Source of the DNA: Cohaesibacter intestini
Lineage (GTDB): Bacteria > Pseudomonadota > Alphaproteobacteria > Rhizobiales > Cohaesibacteraceae
DNA length: 64,000 nt
Assembly (NCBI RefSeq): GCF_003324485.1
Contig: NZ_QODK01000003.1
Location: 310,001 to 374,000, forward strand
Reading direction: 5' to 3'
Shown: positions 26,386-34,220 of the stretch, piece by piece
Layout: each line of letters begins with the position of its first letter
How positions within the stretch are numbered: the stretch's first letter is position 1
Notes under the pieces: model-generated
What the model saw: only the letters and a program-made list of their open reading frames with translations
Databases searched by the model: none
What the model was told of the DNA's origin: nothing
Program-made: the position numbers and the translations under genes

Positions 26386-27084
26386 CTATTTGTCCTTGAA
26401 CCGTTCCTGCGTCGTCTGGAACCCATCCTTGCGGGTGGATGGGGTTCGCCATGAGGGGCGAGACGGAGCTGTCTCCTTTGTCCTCGGTTCGGGTTTGGGT
26501 TCGGGTTCGGGGTTGGATGGAGGGCGCCGTCCTGATGCTTCGTCCTCAACGATATCTTCTGACATACGGTCGTCTGGCACCGCATCCTCATCCCTTGGCA
26601 GGCCTCGATAGCGTCGTCCCTCATGCTGGGCTGGCGCATCGCTTGTCCCGCGCTGCCAGTCTTGTTGGAGATTAGAGGACGGGTCAAGCGGATCGGGACC
26701 AAACCGGTTGGGGCCATCGGTGCCGCGTCGGATCAGCAGATAAAGAAAGAACAGCATCCCCAACAGGGGCACAAAGACGATAAAGAACCACCAGCCGCTC
26801 ATGTCGCTGTCATGCAGGCGACGCACCATGACTGCCAGATTGGGAGTTATGGTTGCCAGTGTTACAATCGTTGAAAGTGGGCCATTATGCTCCACGGAAA
26901 AGGCGCCCGGACCTCGCATCATATGCACTTGGGTCGCCAGAAATGAGATGTCGACGATCTGCGCCGCAGTCGCGATCAGAATTATCGCCAGCGTCCACCA
27001 CCAATATTCCGAACGCAGGGCGCGGCCCTTGAAGGTGGCATATTTCTTGAAAAAGACTGTTTGAACCGCTGTCGTGAAATGCAT
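26386..27084 (-). CDS. DUF805 membrane protein with long charged tail
   Basis: Inner-membrane protein of unknown function, 232 residues. DUF805 signature: FFKKYATFKGRALRSEYWWW near the N terminus, then RRLHDSDMSGWWFFIVFVPLLG and a final helix before the RFGPDP motif. After the membrane domain (about 140 residues) comes a hydrophilic tail of some 90 residues, rich in Pro, Glu and Arg (SNPEPEPKPEPRTKE), which most DUF805 proteins lack. ATG 27084 is preferred over ATG 27093, as the family pattern starts there. Tandem with a second DUF805 gene 73 bp upstream on the same strand; the two share little sequence outside the motifs. Confidence 0.85.
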   Translation of the reverse strand: MHFTTAVQTVFFKKYATFKGRALRSEYWWWTLAIILIATAAQIVDISFLATQVHMMRGPGAFSVEHNGPLSTIVTLATITPNLAVMVRRLHDSDMSGWWFFIVFVPLLGMLFFLYLLIRRGTDGPNRFGPDPLDPSSNLQQDWQRGTSDAPAQHEGRRYRGLPRDEDAVPDDRMSEDIVEDEASGRRPPSNPEPEPKPEPRTKETAPSRPSWRTPSTRKDGFQTTQERFKDK

Positions 27085-27157
27085 GATGACCATCCAGCAA
27101 AAGACATATCGTCAAGCATTGCAGTGATCATTGTGTCTGGCAAGTAGACGGACAATT

Positions 27158-27646
27158 TTATTCAGCGGGTGCGTAAGACGAACCGGTCGCTTCGCTATGG
27201 CTGTTCTGGTTGTTCGTCTCGGACTGCATCACATGGGCCAGCGCCAGAGGGTCCGCCCCAAAGCGATTGAAGCCTTGCTGTCCCTTGCGACCCAAAAGAT
27301 AGGCCAGCGGCAGCCAGCCCAACAGCGGCAAGAGGCCAAGCAACGACCACCAGCCATCAAACCCCCGATCGTGCAGGCGGCGCACGGTGAGAGAGACCAG
27401 TGGTGGCGTGAAGACGAGCAGGAACAAAGGCACGAATGGTTCGCGCCCTCCAAACAGGTCTCTCAGCACGATCAGCAAGCCCGTTGGCTGTGCCTCGCGA
27501 AAATATGTTACGTCAGCACCAATCGCGGCAAAGAACATCAGCACATAAACCGTCAGGAACAGCCAGAATTCTCTGCGAGGCGCGCGTCCCGAATAGAGGA
27601 ATGTCGCCCGAAAGATCATGAATAGCTTCTGATAGAAAGAAAACAT
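27158..27646 (-). CDS. DUF805 membrane protein
   Basis: Second DUF805 family member, 162 residues with about four membrane helices. The signature includes FLYSGRAPRREFWLF, VRRLHDRGFDGWWSLLGLLPLLG and GFNRFGADPLA. It has only a short polar C-terminal tail. It precedes the other DUF805 gene in the same direction, so the two are probably one transcription unit that arose by duplication. DUF805 members have been linked to amino-acid transport or envelope functions, but not conclusively. The start ATG 27646 has no strong Shine-Dalgarno. Confidence 0.87.
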   Translation of the reverse strand: MFSFYQKLFMIFRATFLYSGRAPRREFWLFLTVYVLMFFAAIGADVTYFREAQPTGLLIVLRDLFGGREPFVPLFLLVFTPPLVSLTVRRLHDRGFDGWWSLLGLLPLLGWLPLAYLLGRKGQQGFNRFGADPLALAHVMQSETNNQNSHSEATGSSYAPAE

Positions 27647-28014
27647 CGGCTGGCTCCGGTCGCCTTGCTTGGTAAGCGAACTCTAGTCAGGAGCTTATGG
27701 TTAATCAATTCTTAAGGGAACTATTTTGCCGCCCATGGTTAATGCGGTGGACGAGTGAGCCCATCACCTCTCATCCTTACGCAAGGCGAGGGGCCAAAAA
27801 AGGGGCACCCTGTGAGCAGCAAGGCCTCTCCCTTTGGCGAGGATCGGGGCGTGGATCATCTCGCAATGCTTGTATTGTCATCGTCTTGCCCCAAATGTTG
27901 CATTGACTTGCATGCCCGTCCTCCCGTTGGATAGGGTATCCTGAAAATTACGGATAGCGGGGAATCTCAGCCAGCAGTCAAAGATTGGCGAGCCCCTTGG
28001 AGGAGTATCCGACT
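27647..28014. other. intergenic region upstream of the deacetylase gene
   Basis: About 370 bp between the divergent DUF805 and deacetylase genes. TTGACT at 27903-27908 might be a -35, but I find no well-spaced -10. There is no credible ORF or repeat. Confidence 0.35.
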
Positions 28015-28950
28015 GTGTCCACGGTCTATATCACGCACCCGTCTTTTCTCAAGCACGAGACCCCGGAGGGGCATCCCGAACGCCCCGATCGCATGCGAGC
28101 GGTCAATATGGCGCTTGAACATGAGAAATTCCACTTCATGCCGCGCGAAGAGGCGCAGATGGGACGGCGTGAAGACATTGTGCGCTGCCATCCGGAAAAT
28201 CATGTTGGCATGCTGGAAAGTGTATCGCCCGAAACTGGTCTGGTCTCGATCGACGGCGACACCACTTTGTCGCCGGGCACGCTGGATGCTGCCCTCTATG
28301 CCGTAGGCGCGTCGACGCAGGCCGTCGACGAGGTAATGCAGGGGCATTCCCATAATGCCTTTTGCGGTATTCGCCCTCCGGGTCACCATGCGGAAATCAA
28401 CCGGGCTATGGGCTTTTGCTTTTTCAACAATGCGGCCGTTGCAGCCCGATACGCTCAGGCCAAGTATGACGCCGAGCGGATCGCTGTGATCGACTTTGAT
28501 CTCCATCACGGCAATGGCACGCAGGACATTTTCTGGGATGATCCGAGTCTGATGTATTGCTCCACGCACCAGATGCCACTTTATCCAGGCACCGGTGAAT
28601 GGAACGAGACCGGCAAGGATGACGAGGGCAACATCGTCAATGCGCCCCTTGCCGCAGGCAATGGCTCCGATCACATTCGTGAAGCATTCGAAACCCGGAT
28701 TCTCCCGTCCCTATACAATTTCAGCCCCGATCTGGTGATCATTTCCGCCGGATTTGACGCTCATATCCGCGATCCCCTAGGGGATCTTACGTGCACCGAG
28801 GCAGATTTCTCGTGGATGACTGGCAAGTTGATGGACGTGGCTGACAAATGCTGTAACAATCGCATTGTCTCCCTGCTGGAAGGCGGCTACGACCTGACGG
28901 CGCTTGCGCGGTCAGTGGCTGTGCATGTCGACAGGCTGATGCATGGATAG
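28015..28950 (+). CDS. histone deacetylase-family protein (acetylpolyamine/acetyl-amine deacetylase type)
   Basis: Zinc-dependent deacetylase of the arginase/HDAC fold, 311 residues; bacterial members act on acetylpolyamines, acetoin-related or other small acetylated amines. Active-site segments are all present: RPPGHHAE (charge-relay histidines), GFCFFNNAAVAA, DFDLHHGNGTQDIF with the zinc-binding D and H, and ISAGFDAH with the other zinc Asp. The start is GTG 28015, nine bases after GGAGGAG. It is followed by xseB 260 bp downstream, an association common in Hyphomicrobiales with no known functional reason. Confidence 0.92.
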   Translation: MSTVYITHPSFLKHETPEGHPERPDRMRAVNMALEHEKFHFMPREEAQMGRREDIVRCHPENHVGMLESVSPETGLVSIDGDTTLSPGTLDAALYAVGASTQAVDEVMQGHSHNAFCGIRPPGHHAEINRAMGFCFFNNAAVAARYAQAKYDAERIAVIDFDLHHGNGTQDIFWDDPSLMYCSTHQMPLYPGTGEWNETGKDDEGNIVNAPLAAGNGSDHIREAFETRILPSLYNFSPDLVIISAGFDAHIRDPLGDLTCTEADFSWMTGKLMDVADKCCNNRIVSLLEGGYDLTALARSVAVHVDRLMHG

Positions 28951-29210
28951 GGCATTCTGCCAGCGGGGCAAAGTTGGCGACATCTTGACCAAGAGCAATC
29001 CTGCGATCCTGTTCGTGCGATTGCGATAATAGGCGGAAAGACACAAGGCCGACTCCGGGGTCCACGTTCTGGCAGGCACTGGGCCCTTTTTCTTTGCCTG
29101 ATGTTCTCTTTTCCAAGCCGAATTTTCCATGTAAGAAAGAGAGTAAGAATCGCGAACCCATTCGTGATTCTGGCGTTTCAAGGCTACCCCGTCATCAAAG
29201 GAACTTCACC

Positions 29211-29447
29211 ATGTCCGACCTTTCCAATCTCACCTTCGAAGCCGCATTGGCTGAGCTGGAGCAGATCGTGCAGCGCCTCGAGCGGGGCGATGTCGCACTG
29301 GAAAAGTCCATCGAAGCCTATGAGCGGGGCGAAGCACTCAAGCGCCACTGTGACACTTTGCTGAAAAAGGCAGAAGAGAAGGTCGAGAAAATCCGCCTGT
29401 CCACCGAAGGGCAGGCAGCAGGCACCGAGCCCCTCGACGTCGACTGA
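29211..29447 (+). CDS. xseB: exodeoxyribonuclease VII small subunit
   Basis: Small subunit of ExoVII, which degrades single-stranded DNA to oligonucleotides; several XseB copies bind one XseA. The 78 residues carry the family pattern [33 protein letters not shown] and [21 protein letters not shown], two amphipathic helices. ATG 29211 follows AAAGGAAC; the longer open frame from 29094 lacks a ribosome site. xseA is not in this window. In related genomes dxs often follows; here a crotonase gene does. Confidence 0.95.
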   Translation: MSDLSNLTFEAALAELEQIVQRLERGDVALEKSIEAYERGEALKRHCDTLLKKAEEKVEKIRLSTEGQAAGTEPLDVD

Positions 29448-29603
29448 CTGACTTCTCGCCGACCGATTGCACGGCCACACCTCTCTTCTGTGACGCAATG
29501 CGCGATGGTGGCAAAAGCGCTGTCTTTGCGTTTCGCTCTTGTTTGAACGAATTGTTCCGTTTACGTTAGGTGTAGATGTGATGGCTCTGAGGGAGAGAGA
29601 CAA

Positions 29604-30359
29604 ATGAGTGAATGCGCTTGGGTCAAGGTTGAGGTGATGGACGGTATCCGCACGATCCGGCTGGACCGCCCTGAAAAGAAAAACGCCCTGACCGCCGATA
29701 TGTATGATGCCATCGCCAAAGGCTTGCGCGAGGCCAATCTTGACGACGCAACCCGCGTGACGGTCCTGCTTGGCGTGCCGGGGGCCTTCAGCGCCGGCAA
29801 TGACATCGGTGATTTCGTCAACATGGCTCAGAGCGGTGCCTTGGGCGAGCCGATAATCGCCTTTCTCGACACATTGGCTGAGTGTGGTAAACCACTGATT
29901 GCGGGTGTCGATGGATTGGCAATCGGAGTTGGCACCACCCTGTTGCTCCATTGCGATTATGTGGTGGCGTCTGACCGTTCCGTGTTCAAGACGCCTTTCA
30001 CGGACCTCGCTCTTGTGCCCGAAGCGGCAAGCACTTTGCTGGCGCCTCGCATAATGGGACATGCGCGCGCCTTCGAGCTTTTGTGCATGGGCGAGGCCTT
30101 TGATGCTGCCGCAATGGAAAAGGCGGGAGTGGTCAACAAGGTGACCTCTGCCGAGGCGCTGGAACAGACCGCGTTGCAAGCAGCAGAAAAAATCGCATCC
30201 AAACCGGTGGGGGCCATGAAGTTGTCCCGCGACCTGATGCGCCAGAGCCATGTGGCCGACGTCAAGGCCCGCATCCGCGAAGAAGCGGACTGTTTTGCCA
30301 AACAGCTCAAATCAAGCGAGGCGATGGCCGCCTTTGCCTCCTTCCTCAATCGGAAATGA
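29604..30359 (+). CDS. enoyl-CoA hydratase/isomerase family protein
   Basis: Crotonase-fold enzyme of 251 residues, acting on acyl-CoA thioesters. Oxyanion-hole segments FSAGNDIGDF and DGLAIGVGTTLLLHCD are visible. The position corresponding to the second catalytic Glu lies in LALVPEAAS; the first Glu (usually in E-x-x-x-N-G loops) is not evident. Isomerase or hydratase activity therefore cannot be fixed. The NDIGDF loop resembles PaaG/PaaB-like members. ATG 29604 follows GGGAGAGAGACAA. Single gene, convergent with a small membrane-protein gene 16 bp downstream. Confidence 0.9.
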   Translation: MSECAWVKVEVMDGIRTIRLDRPEKKNALTADMYDAIAKGLREANLDDATRVTVLLGVPGAFSAGNDIGDFVNMAQSGALGEPIIAFLDTLAECGKPLIAGVDGLAIGVGTTLLLHCDYVVASDRSVFKTPFTDLALVPEAASTLLAPRIMGHARAFELLCMGEAFDAAAMEKAGVVNKVTSAEALEQTALQAAEKIASKPVGAMKLSRDLMRQSHVADVKARIREEADCFAKQLKSSEAMAAFASFLNRK

Positions 30360-30375
30360 GACCGAAGAGGGCAGG

Positions 30376-30624
30376 TCAGTCTTCTGACGGCTTGCCTTCA
30401 TCCTCAGCATCTGGCGCGTCTGTCGGACCTTTCGTGACAGCTGGCATGAACAACACCACCAGAATGCCGAAACCGCAGGTCACAACACTGAGCACGAACC
30501 AGAGAAAGCCCGAGCGTCCCTTTGCCTTGGCGGTGATGGCGCCTATGGTGCCAGCCAGAATCAATACCTGCAGAACGATCATCTCGTAACTGCCGATCTG
30601 AAAAATGCCGGGTAGGGAAGGCAT
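30376..30624 (-). CDS. small membrane protein
   Basis: 82-residue hypothetical protein with two hydrophobic segments (EMIVLQVLILAGTIGAITA and FLWFVLSVVTCGFGILVVLFM) and a polar acidic tail (PTDAPDAEDEGKPSED). It looks like an inner-membrane protein of PLDc_N or phage-shock-like size, but no motif identifies it. ATG 30624 follows AGGAGACG. It converges on the crotonase gene with 16 bp between the stops. Confidence 0.7.
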   Translation of the reverse strand: MPSLPGIFQIGSYEMIVLQVLILAGTIGAITAKAKGRSGFLWFVLSVVTCGFGILVVLFMPAVTKGPTDAPDAEDEGKPSED

Positions 30625-30851
30625 ACGCGTCTCCTTGGTCTGAGCTCAGTCATGGATTAGGCGTTGAAGCGGCAAAAAGCAATGGGGTGGGCTGCGAGAT
30701 ACGCACAAACCTGAACATTGAGCTGGTAGCGCGAATGGCTCGATCAGAGTATAACCGCGAGGCAGAAGAGCCAACTGGCTTCCCCGTTTGCCCCATTTGG
30801 GGGAGGGGATGCTAGTCTATTGGCCAGGATAACCAGCCCCAAGGATCCAAC

Positions 30852-31067
30852 ATGTCTCTACTCATCACGATTTTGCGTGCCATTGCTGTTGTCAGCATTC
30901 TTGTCGCTCTGGCGATCTATCTGGAATTCTGGAATGTCGCCGAGATCATCACCGCTGCCGAGGGACATTCGGAGCGCATCATGCAGGTGATGGTCATCGC
31001 TTCGGTCTTCATGTTTATCGGTGCGGCCTATATCGAGGAAAAGATCCTCAAGCGCAAGACACGCTAG
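30852..31067 (+). CDS. small membrane protein
   Basis: 71-residue hypothetical with two hydrophobic segments (IAVVSILVALAIYLEFW, IMQVMVIASVFMFIGAAYI) and a basic C terminus (EEKILKRKTR). Nothing further can be said about function. ATG 30852 is preceded by AAGGATCC. Its stop overlaps the stop of the convergent SGNH-hydrolase gene by four bases. Confidence 0.68.
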   Translation: MSLLITILRAIAVVSILVALAIYLEFWNVAEIITAAEGHSERIMQVMVIASVFMFIGAAYIEEKILKRKTR

Positions 31068-31723
31068 GCCCAGCCTTTCTCCAGCGCAGCCTTCCAGGCA
31101 CTCCATGCCCCGACCTGATCGGCAATCACCTGATAGCCCATGCCGGTCGGGTGCAGACCATCCGCTCCTTCACTCAAGGATCGGCGATAGACAGGACTTT
31201 GGCTGAGCGCCTCATAAAGATTGAAGAAGGCGATGTCATTGTCCTTGCAGATGTCCCGATAGAGGAGGCTAACCGCTGCGATATCCTCGAGGCGGAAGTC
31301 AAGGCTCGGTTGCTTCTCCATCTTGAAAGGCATCCGGTTCTCATCAATCAGTGGCGGCCCGATCACCAGAAGCGTCGCAATTGCGCTGAGATCTGAGACC
31401 AGCTCGCGAAAATTGCGCAACAGGCTGGCCTGAGGCGTGCGTGGTTTGCCTTGGTAGTCCCCTTCGGCAAAGCGGCTGAGATCATTGGCGCCTGTTCCCA
31501 GAATGATGATTGGTCCCATCGTGCGCTGAAATCGCTGCTCGCACTCCTGACGCGCGCGTTTCCTGAACTGGTTCAATGTTTGGCCGCGGATACCCAGATT
31601 GTAGGAGACAAAGGCACTGTCTTCGCCCCGATGGGCCTGCCACAACCGCCCCGGCCAGCCCAGACCGGCCTCATCTCCCATCCCTTCAACGGTGGAGGCT
31701 CCGACAAAACAGATGCGGCGCAT
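31064..31723 (-). CDS. SGNH/GDSL-type hydrolase
   Basis: Serine esterase/lipase of the SGNH superfamily, 219 residues, no signal peptide. Block I is CFVGASTVEGMGDEAG with nucleophile S10, the variant G-x-S rather than GDSL. The oxyanion Gly is in YNLGIRGQT and the Asn in LGTGANDLS. Block V is DGLHPTGMGYQ with the catalytic Asp-His pair. ATG 31723 has AAGGAG upstream. Likely a small-ester deacylase. It overlaps the preceding membrane-protein gene tail to tail. Confidence 0.87.
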   Translation of the reverse strand: MRRICFVGASTVEGMGDEAGLGWPGRLWQAHRGEDSAFVSYNLGIRGQTLNQFRKRARQECEQRFQRTMGPIIILGTGANDLSRFAEGDYQGKPRTPQASLLRNFRELVSDLSAIATLLVIGPPLIDENRMPFKMEKQPSLDFRLEDIAAVSLLYRDICKDNDIAFFNLYEALSQSPVYRRSLSEGADGLHPTGMGYQVIADQVGAWSAWKAALEKGWA

Positions 31724-31849
31724 AATGGTGCTCCTTGGAAATGGGCAGGAAAGGGGAAAGGGTATCAGGACAGGCTTTGCTTCAGCCGGTCTTTTTAATA
31801 CAAGGAAGCAGGAGGCAAGAAAAGATGGTAGAAGAGGATTAATGCACTT

Positions 31850-32251
31850 ATGAGCAACGCACTCTGCCCATGCGGCACTGGCCAGCCACTCTCTGCCTGT
31901 TGCGGCACCTTTCATGATGGGGCAGCCCTGCCGCAAACCGCTGAACAGCTGATGCGCTCTCGCTATGCCGCTTTTGCCTTGCAGCGGATCGACTATCTGC
32001 GCGATACCCTCTGGCCCGCCTATCAAACCGGTTTTGACCCCTTTGCCACCGCCAAATGGGCCGCCGACAATCATTGGGTTGGCCTAACCATTTTGGGCAA
32101 AAATTCGGGCGGGGCGAAAGACCGAAAGGGAACGGTTTTGTTCGAGGCCCGCTATTTGGCCGGGGGATCACTGCAAACTCACCGTGAAAATAGCCTGTTC
32201 AAGAAGAAATCCGGCCGATGGTATTATGTCGAAGCAGTGGAAGAGACCTGA
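31850..32251 (+). CDS. YchJ-family SEC-C motif protein
   Basis: 133-residue protein of the UPF0225/YchJ family. The N-terminal zinc motif CPCGTGQPLSACC is the SEC-C type (four cysteines). It is followed by the NTF2-like YchJ domain: ALPQTAEQLMRSRYAAFAL, WVGLTILGK and FEARYLAGG...HRENSLFKKKSGRWYYVE. Cellular role unknown; it may be RNA- or ribosome-linked through the SEC-C zinc knuckle. ATG 31850 has no strong Shine-Dalgarno. Ends 77 bp before the NemR-like gene. Confidence 0.88.
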   Translation: MSNALCPCGTGQPLSACCGTFHDGAALPQTAEQLMRSRYAAFALQRIDYLRDTLWPAYQTGFDPFATAKWAADNHWVGLTILGKNSGGAKDRKGTVLFEARYLAGGSLQTHRENSLFKKKSGRWYYVEAVEET

Positions 32252-32291
32252 AAATACTGTGAAATGTGCAAAAATACGGGTAAGTACCAAC

Positions 32292-32306
32292 TAGACGATT
32301 GGTCTA
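32292..32306. promoter_or_regulatory. NemR-type operator 1
   Basis: TAGAC-GATTG-GTCTA, a perfect 5-bp dyad 21 bp before the NemR-like start codon. The same pattern occurs upstream of the reductase at 32994-33008. Confidence 0.75.
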
Positions 32307-32327
32307 TCTGATGCTTAGCTTGATTCC

Positions 32328-32918
32328 ATGCAGAACAAAGGCACCCACACGCGCGATCACATACTCACCATCGGACGGGATCTTATGTCCGAGCGAGGCT
32401 TCAATGCGCTTGGCTTGGGCGAATTGCTCAAGACCGCCAAGGTGCCGAAGGGCTCCTTCTACCACTATTTTGAATCTAAGGAAGATTTCGGCTGCGCTTT
32501 GCTCGAGCGGTATGTCGAATCCTATCACCAGCGTCTGGATGAACTCTGGGTGGACAAGGCCGTAAGCGGTCGCGACCATCTGATGTCCTTCTTTAACATG
32601 TGGATGATCCGGCAATCGACCCGCCAGAGCGCGCAGCAATGCCTGATTGTCAAGTTGGGAGCTGAGATCTCCGACATGTCAGATGGCATGCGCAGGATCC
32701 TCGCCGAAGGCACCAGTTCGATTGTTGAGCGAATGGTGGACCAGATCAAGATTGGCATCACCGATCGGTCGATCCCGAGCCATGTTGAACCACGCTCCTT
32801 GGCCAACCATCTTTATCAAATGTGGCTGGGGGCCAGCTTGCTGGCAAAACTTGACCAGTCGATTCAACCATTTCAGTCTGCCCTGAAAAACACAGAATCC
32901 CTGCTTCCTCGTCCTTAG
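32328..32918 (+). CDS. nemR: NemR-like TetR-family electrophile/bleach sensor
   Basis: 196-residue repressor closely resembling E. coli NemR: HTRDHILTIG, GLGELLKTAKVPKGSFYHYF, SKEDFGCALLERYVESYHQRL and YQMWLGASLLAK. In E. coli a redox-sensitive Cys106 forms a bond with Lys175 upon oxidation by hypochlorite or modification by quinones and glyoxals, releasing DNA. Here the equivalents are C105 (QQCLIVKLGAE) and K174 (LLAKLDQS), both conserved with a shift of one. It precedes a CurA-like reductase by 121 bp, and both genes carry the same palindrome, so the pair should be an autoregulated detoxification unit. Confidence 0.85.
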   Translation: MQNKGTHTRDHILTIGRDLMSERGFNALGLGELLKTAKVPKGSFYHYFESKEDFGCALLERYVESYHQRLDELWVDKAVSGRDHLMSFFNMWMIRQSTRQSAQQCLIVKLGAEISDMSDGMRRILAEGTSSIVERMVDQIKIGITDRSIPSHVEPRSLANHLYQMWLGASLLAKLDQSIQPFQSALKNTESLLPRP

Positions 32919-32993
32919 TAATCCAACACATCACCCGAAGATCTCCTTTCACGAGACGGAATGGTGAGATAGAAATCTTGCAATCAAAAAATA

Positions 32994-33008
32994 CAGACGA
33001 CTGGTCTA
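32994..33008. promoter_or_regulatory. NemR-type operator 2
   Basis: CAGAC-GACTG-GTCTA matches the first operator at 13 of 15 positions and lies 31 bp before the reductase start. A further half site AGCTGGTCTAA follows at 33013-33023. Confidence 0.75.
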
Positions 33009-33039
33009 ATATAGCTGGTCTAACAGGAAATAAAACAAG

Positions 33040-34074
33040 ATGACACAATCAGAAAAAGCCAACCGCCAGCTGCTTCTGGCCGAACGCCCTGTCGGGTCGC
33101 CCGATGACAAGACCTTGAAAATGGTCACGGAAGAAATCCCTAAACCGGGAGAGGGGCAGATGCTCATTCGCACGGTCTATCTCTCCCTTGACCCTTATAT
33201 GCGCGGACGGATGAGTGACGCCAAATCCTACGCCGAACCGGTGGCCGTGGGACAGGTTATGGTCGGAGGCACTGTTGGGCGCGTCGTGACCTCCCACCTT
33301 GATGGGTTTGAGACGGGGGACTGGGTGCTGTCCTTCAGCGGCTGGCAGGATTATGCCCTGTCCGATGGCACGATGGTGCAGAATATGGGCAAGGATCCGA
33401 TCAATCCTTCTTGGGCCCTTGGTGTTTTGGGCATGCCCGGATTGACGGCCTATGCCGGTTTGCTTAAGATTGGCGAGCCGAAGGCAGGGGAAACGGTTGT
33501 TGTTGCCGCTGCCACCGGCGCAGTTGGTGCACAGGTGGGTCAGATCGCAAAATTGCAGGGATGTCATGTGGTTGGCATCGCCGGCGGCGCGGAAAAATGC
33601 ACCTATGCGGTTGAAGCGTTGGGGTTTGACGCCTGCATTGACCGCTATGCGGATGATTTTGAAGCCCAACTGGCCGCCGCAGTCCCTGCAGGCATCGATG
33701 TTTATTTCGAAAATGTCGGCGGCAAAGTCTTGATGGCTGTGTTGCCGCTGCTCAATCCCAAGGCCCGCATTCCGCTTTGCGGCGTCATTTCGCGGTACAA
33801 TGCAACCGGTCAGGCCGAAGGCCCTGATCTGTCCGGCCAACTGATGACGATGCTCCTCGTCAACAGGGTCAAACTGCAGGGTTTCATCGTTTTTGATGAC
33901 TTTGGCCATGTCTATCCCGAGTTTGCCAGCCAGATGACTGAATGGATAAAGCTCGGCAAGATCAAGTATCGCGAACATATGGTCGAGGGTTTGGAGAATG
34001 CGCCCTCCGCTTTCATTGATCTGCTTGAAGGCCGCAACTTCGGCAAGATGGTCATCAAGGTCGGGGCGCATTGA
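33040..34074 (+). CDS. curA: NADP-dependent medium-chain oxidoreductase (CurA-like)
   Basis: Zinc-free medium-chain reductase of the leukotriene B4 dehydrogenase/CurA group, 344 residues, which reduces alpha,beta-unsaturated carbonyls with NADPH. Signature segments are SLDPYMRGRMSDAKSYAEP, the nucleotide fold VVAAATGAVGAQVGQIAK, GIAGGAEKCTYAVE, FENVGGKVLMAVLPLLN and YREHMVEGLENAPSAFIDLL. ATG 33040 is preceded by AACAGGAAAT. Located directly downstream of the NemR-like sensor with matching operators, which points to reactive-electrophile detoxification; the physiological substrate is not known. Confidence 0.9.
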   Translation: MTQSEKANRQLLLAERPVGSPDDKTLKMVTEEIPKPGEGQMLIRTVYLSLDPYMRGRMSDAKSYAEPVAVGQVMVGGTVGRVVTSHLDGFETGDWVLSFSGWQDYALSDGTMVQNMGKDPINPSWALGVLGMPGLTAYAGLLKIGEPKAGETVVVAAATGAVGAQVGQIAKLQGCHVVGIAGGAEKCTYAVEALGFDACIDRYADDFEAQLAAAVPAGIDVYFENVGGKVLMAVLPLLNPKARIPLCGVISRYNATGQAEGPDLSGQLMTMLLVNRVKLQGFIVFDDFGHVYPEFASQMTEWIKLGKIKYREHMVEGLENAPSAFIDLLEGRNFGKMVIKVGAH

Positions 34075-34105
34075 CCGCCCTTTACCAAGCCTGAAAAGAC
34101 CGTGT

Positions 34106-34132
34106 TAAGCCCACCACAAGGTGGGCTTTTCG
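34106..34132 (+). terminator. terminator after the reductase gene
   Basis: AAGCCCACC pairs with GGTGGGCTT around ACAA, then TT. Confidence 0.85.
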
Positions 34133-34220
34133 GTATTGCGACAAGTGGTTGAGTTCCTTCTGGCTATTTCATAAGCTTCATCACAGAGATCAGTGCCCCC
34201 TCAGCAATGGAACTCATGCC

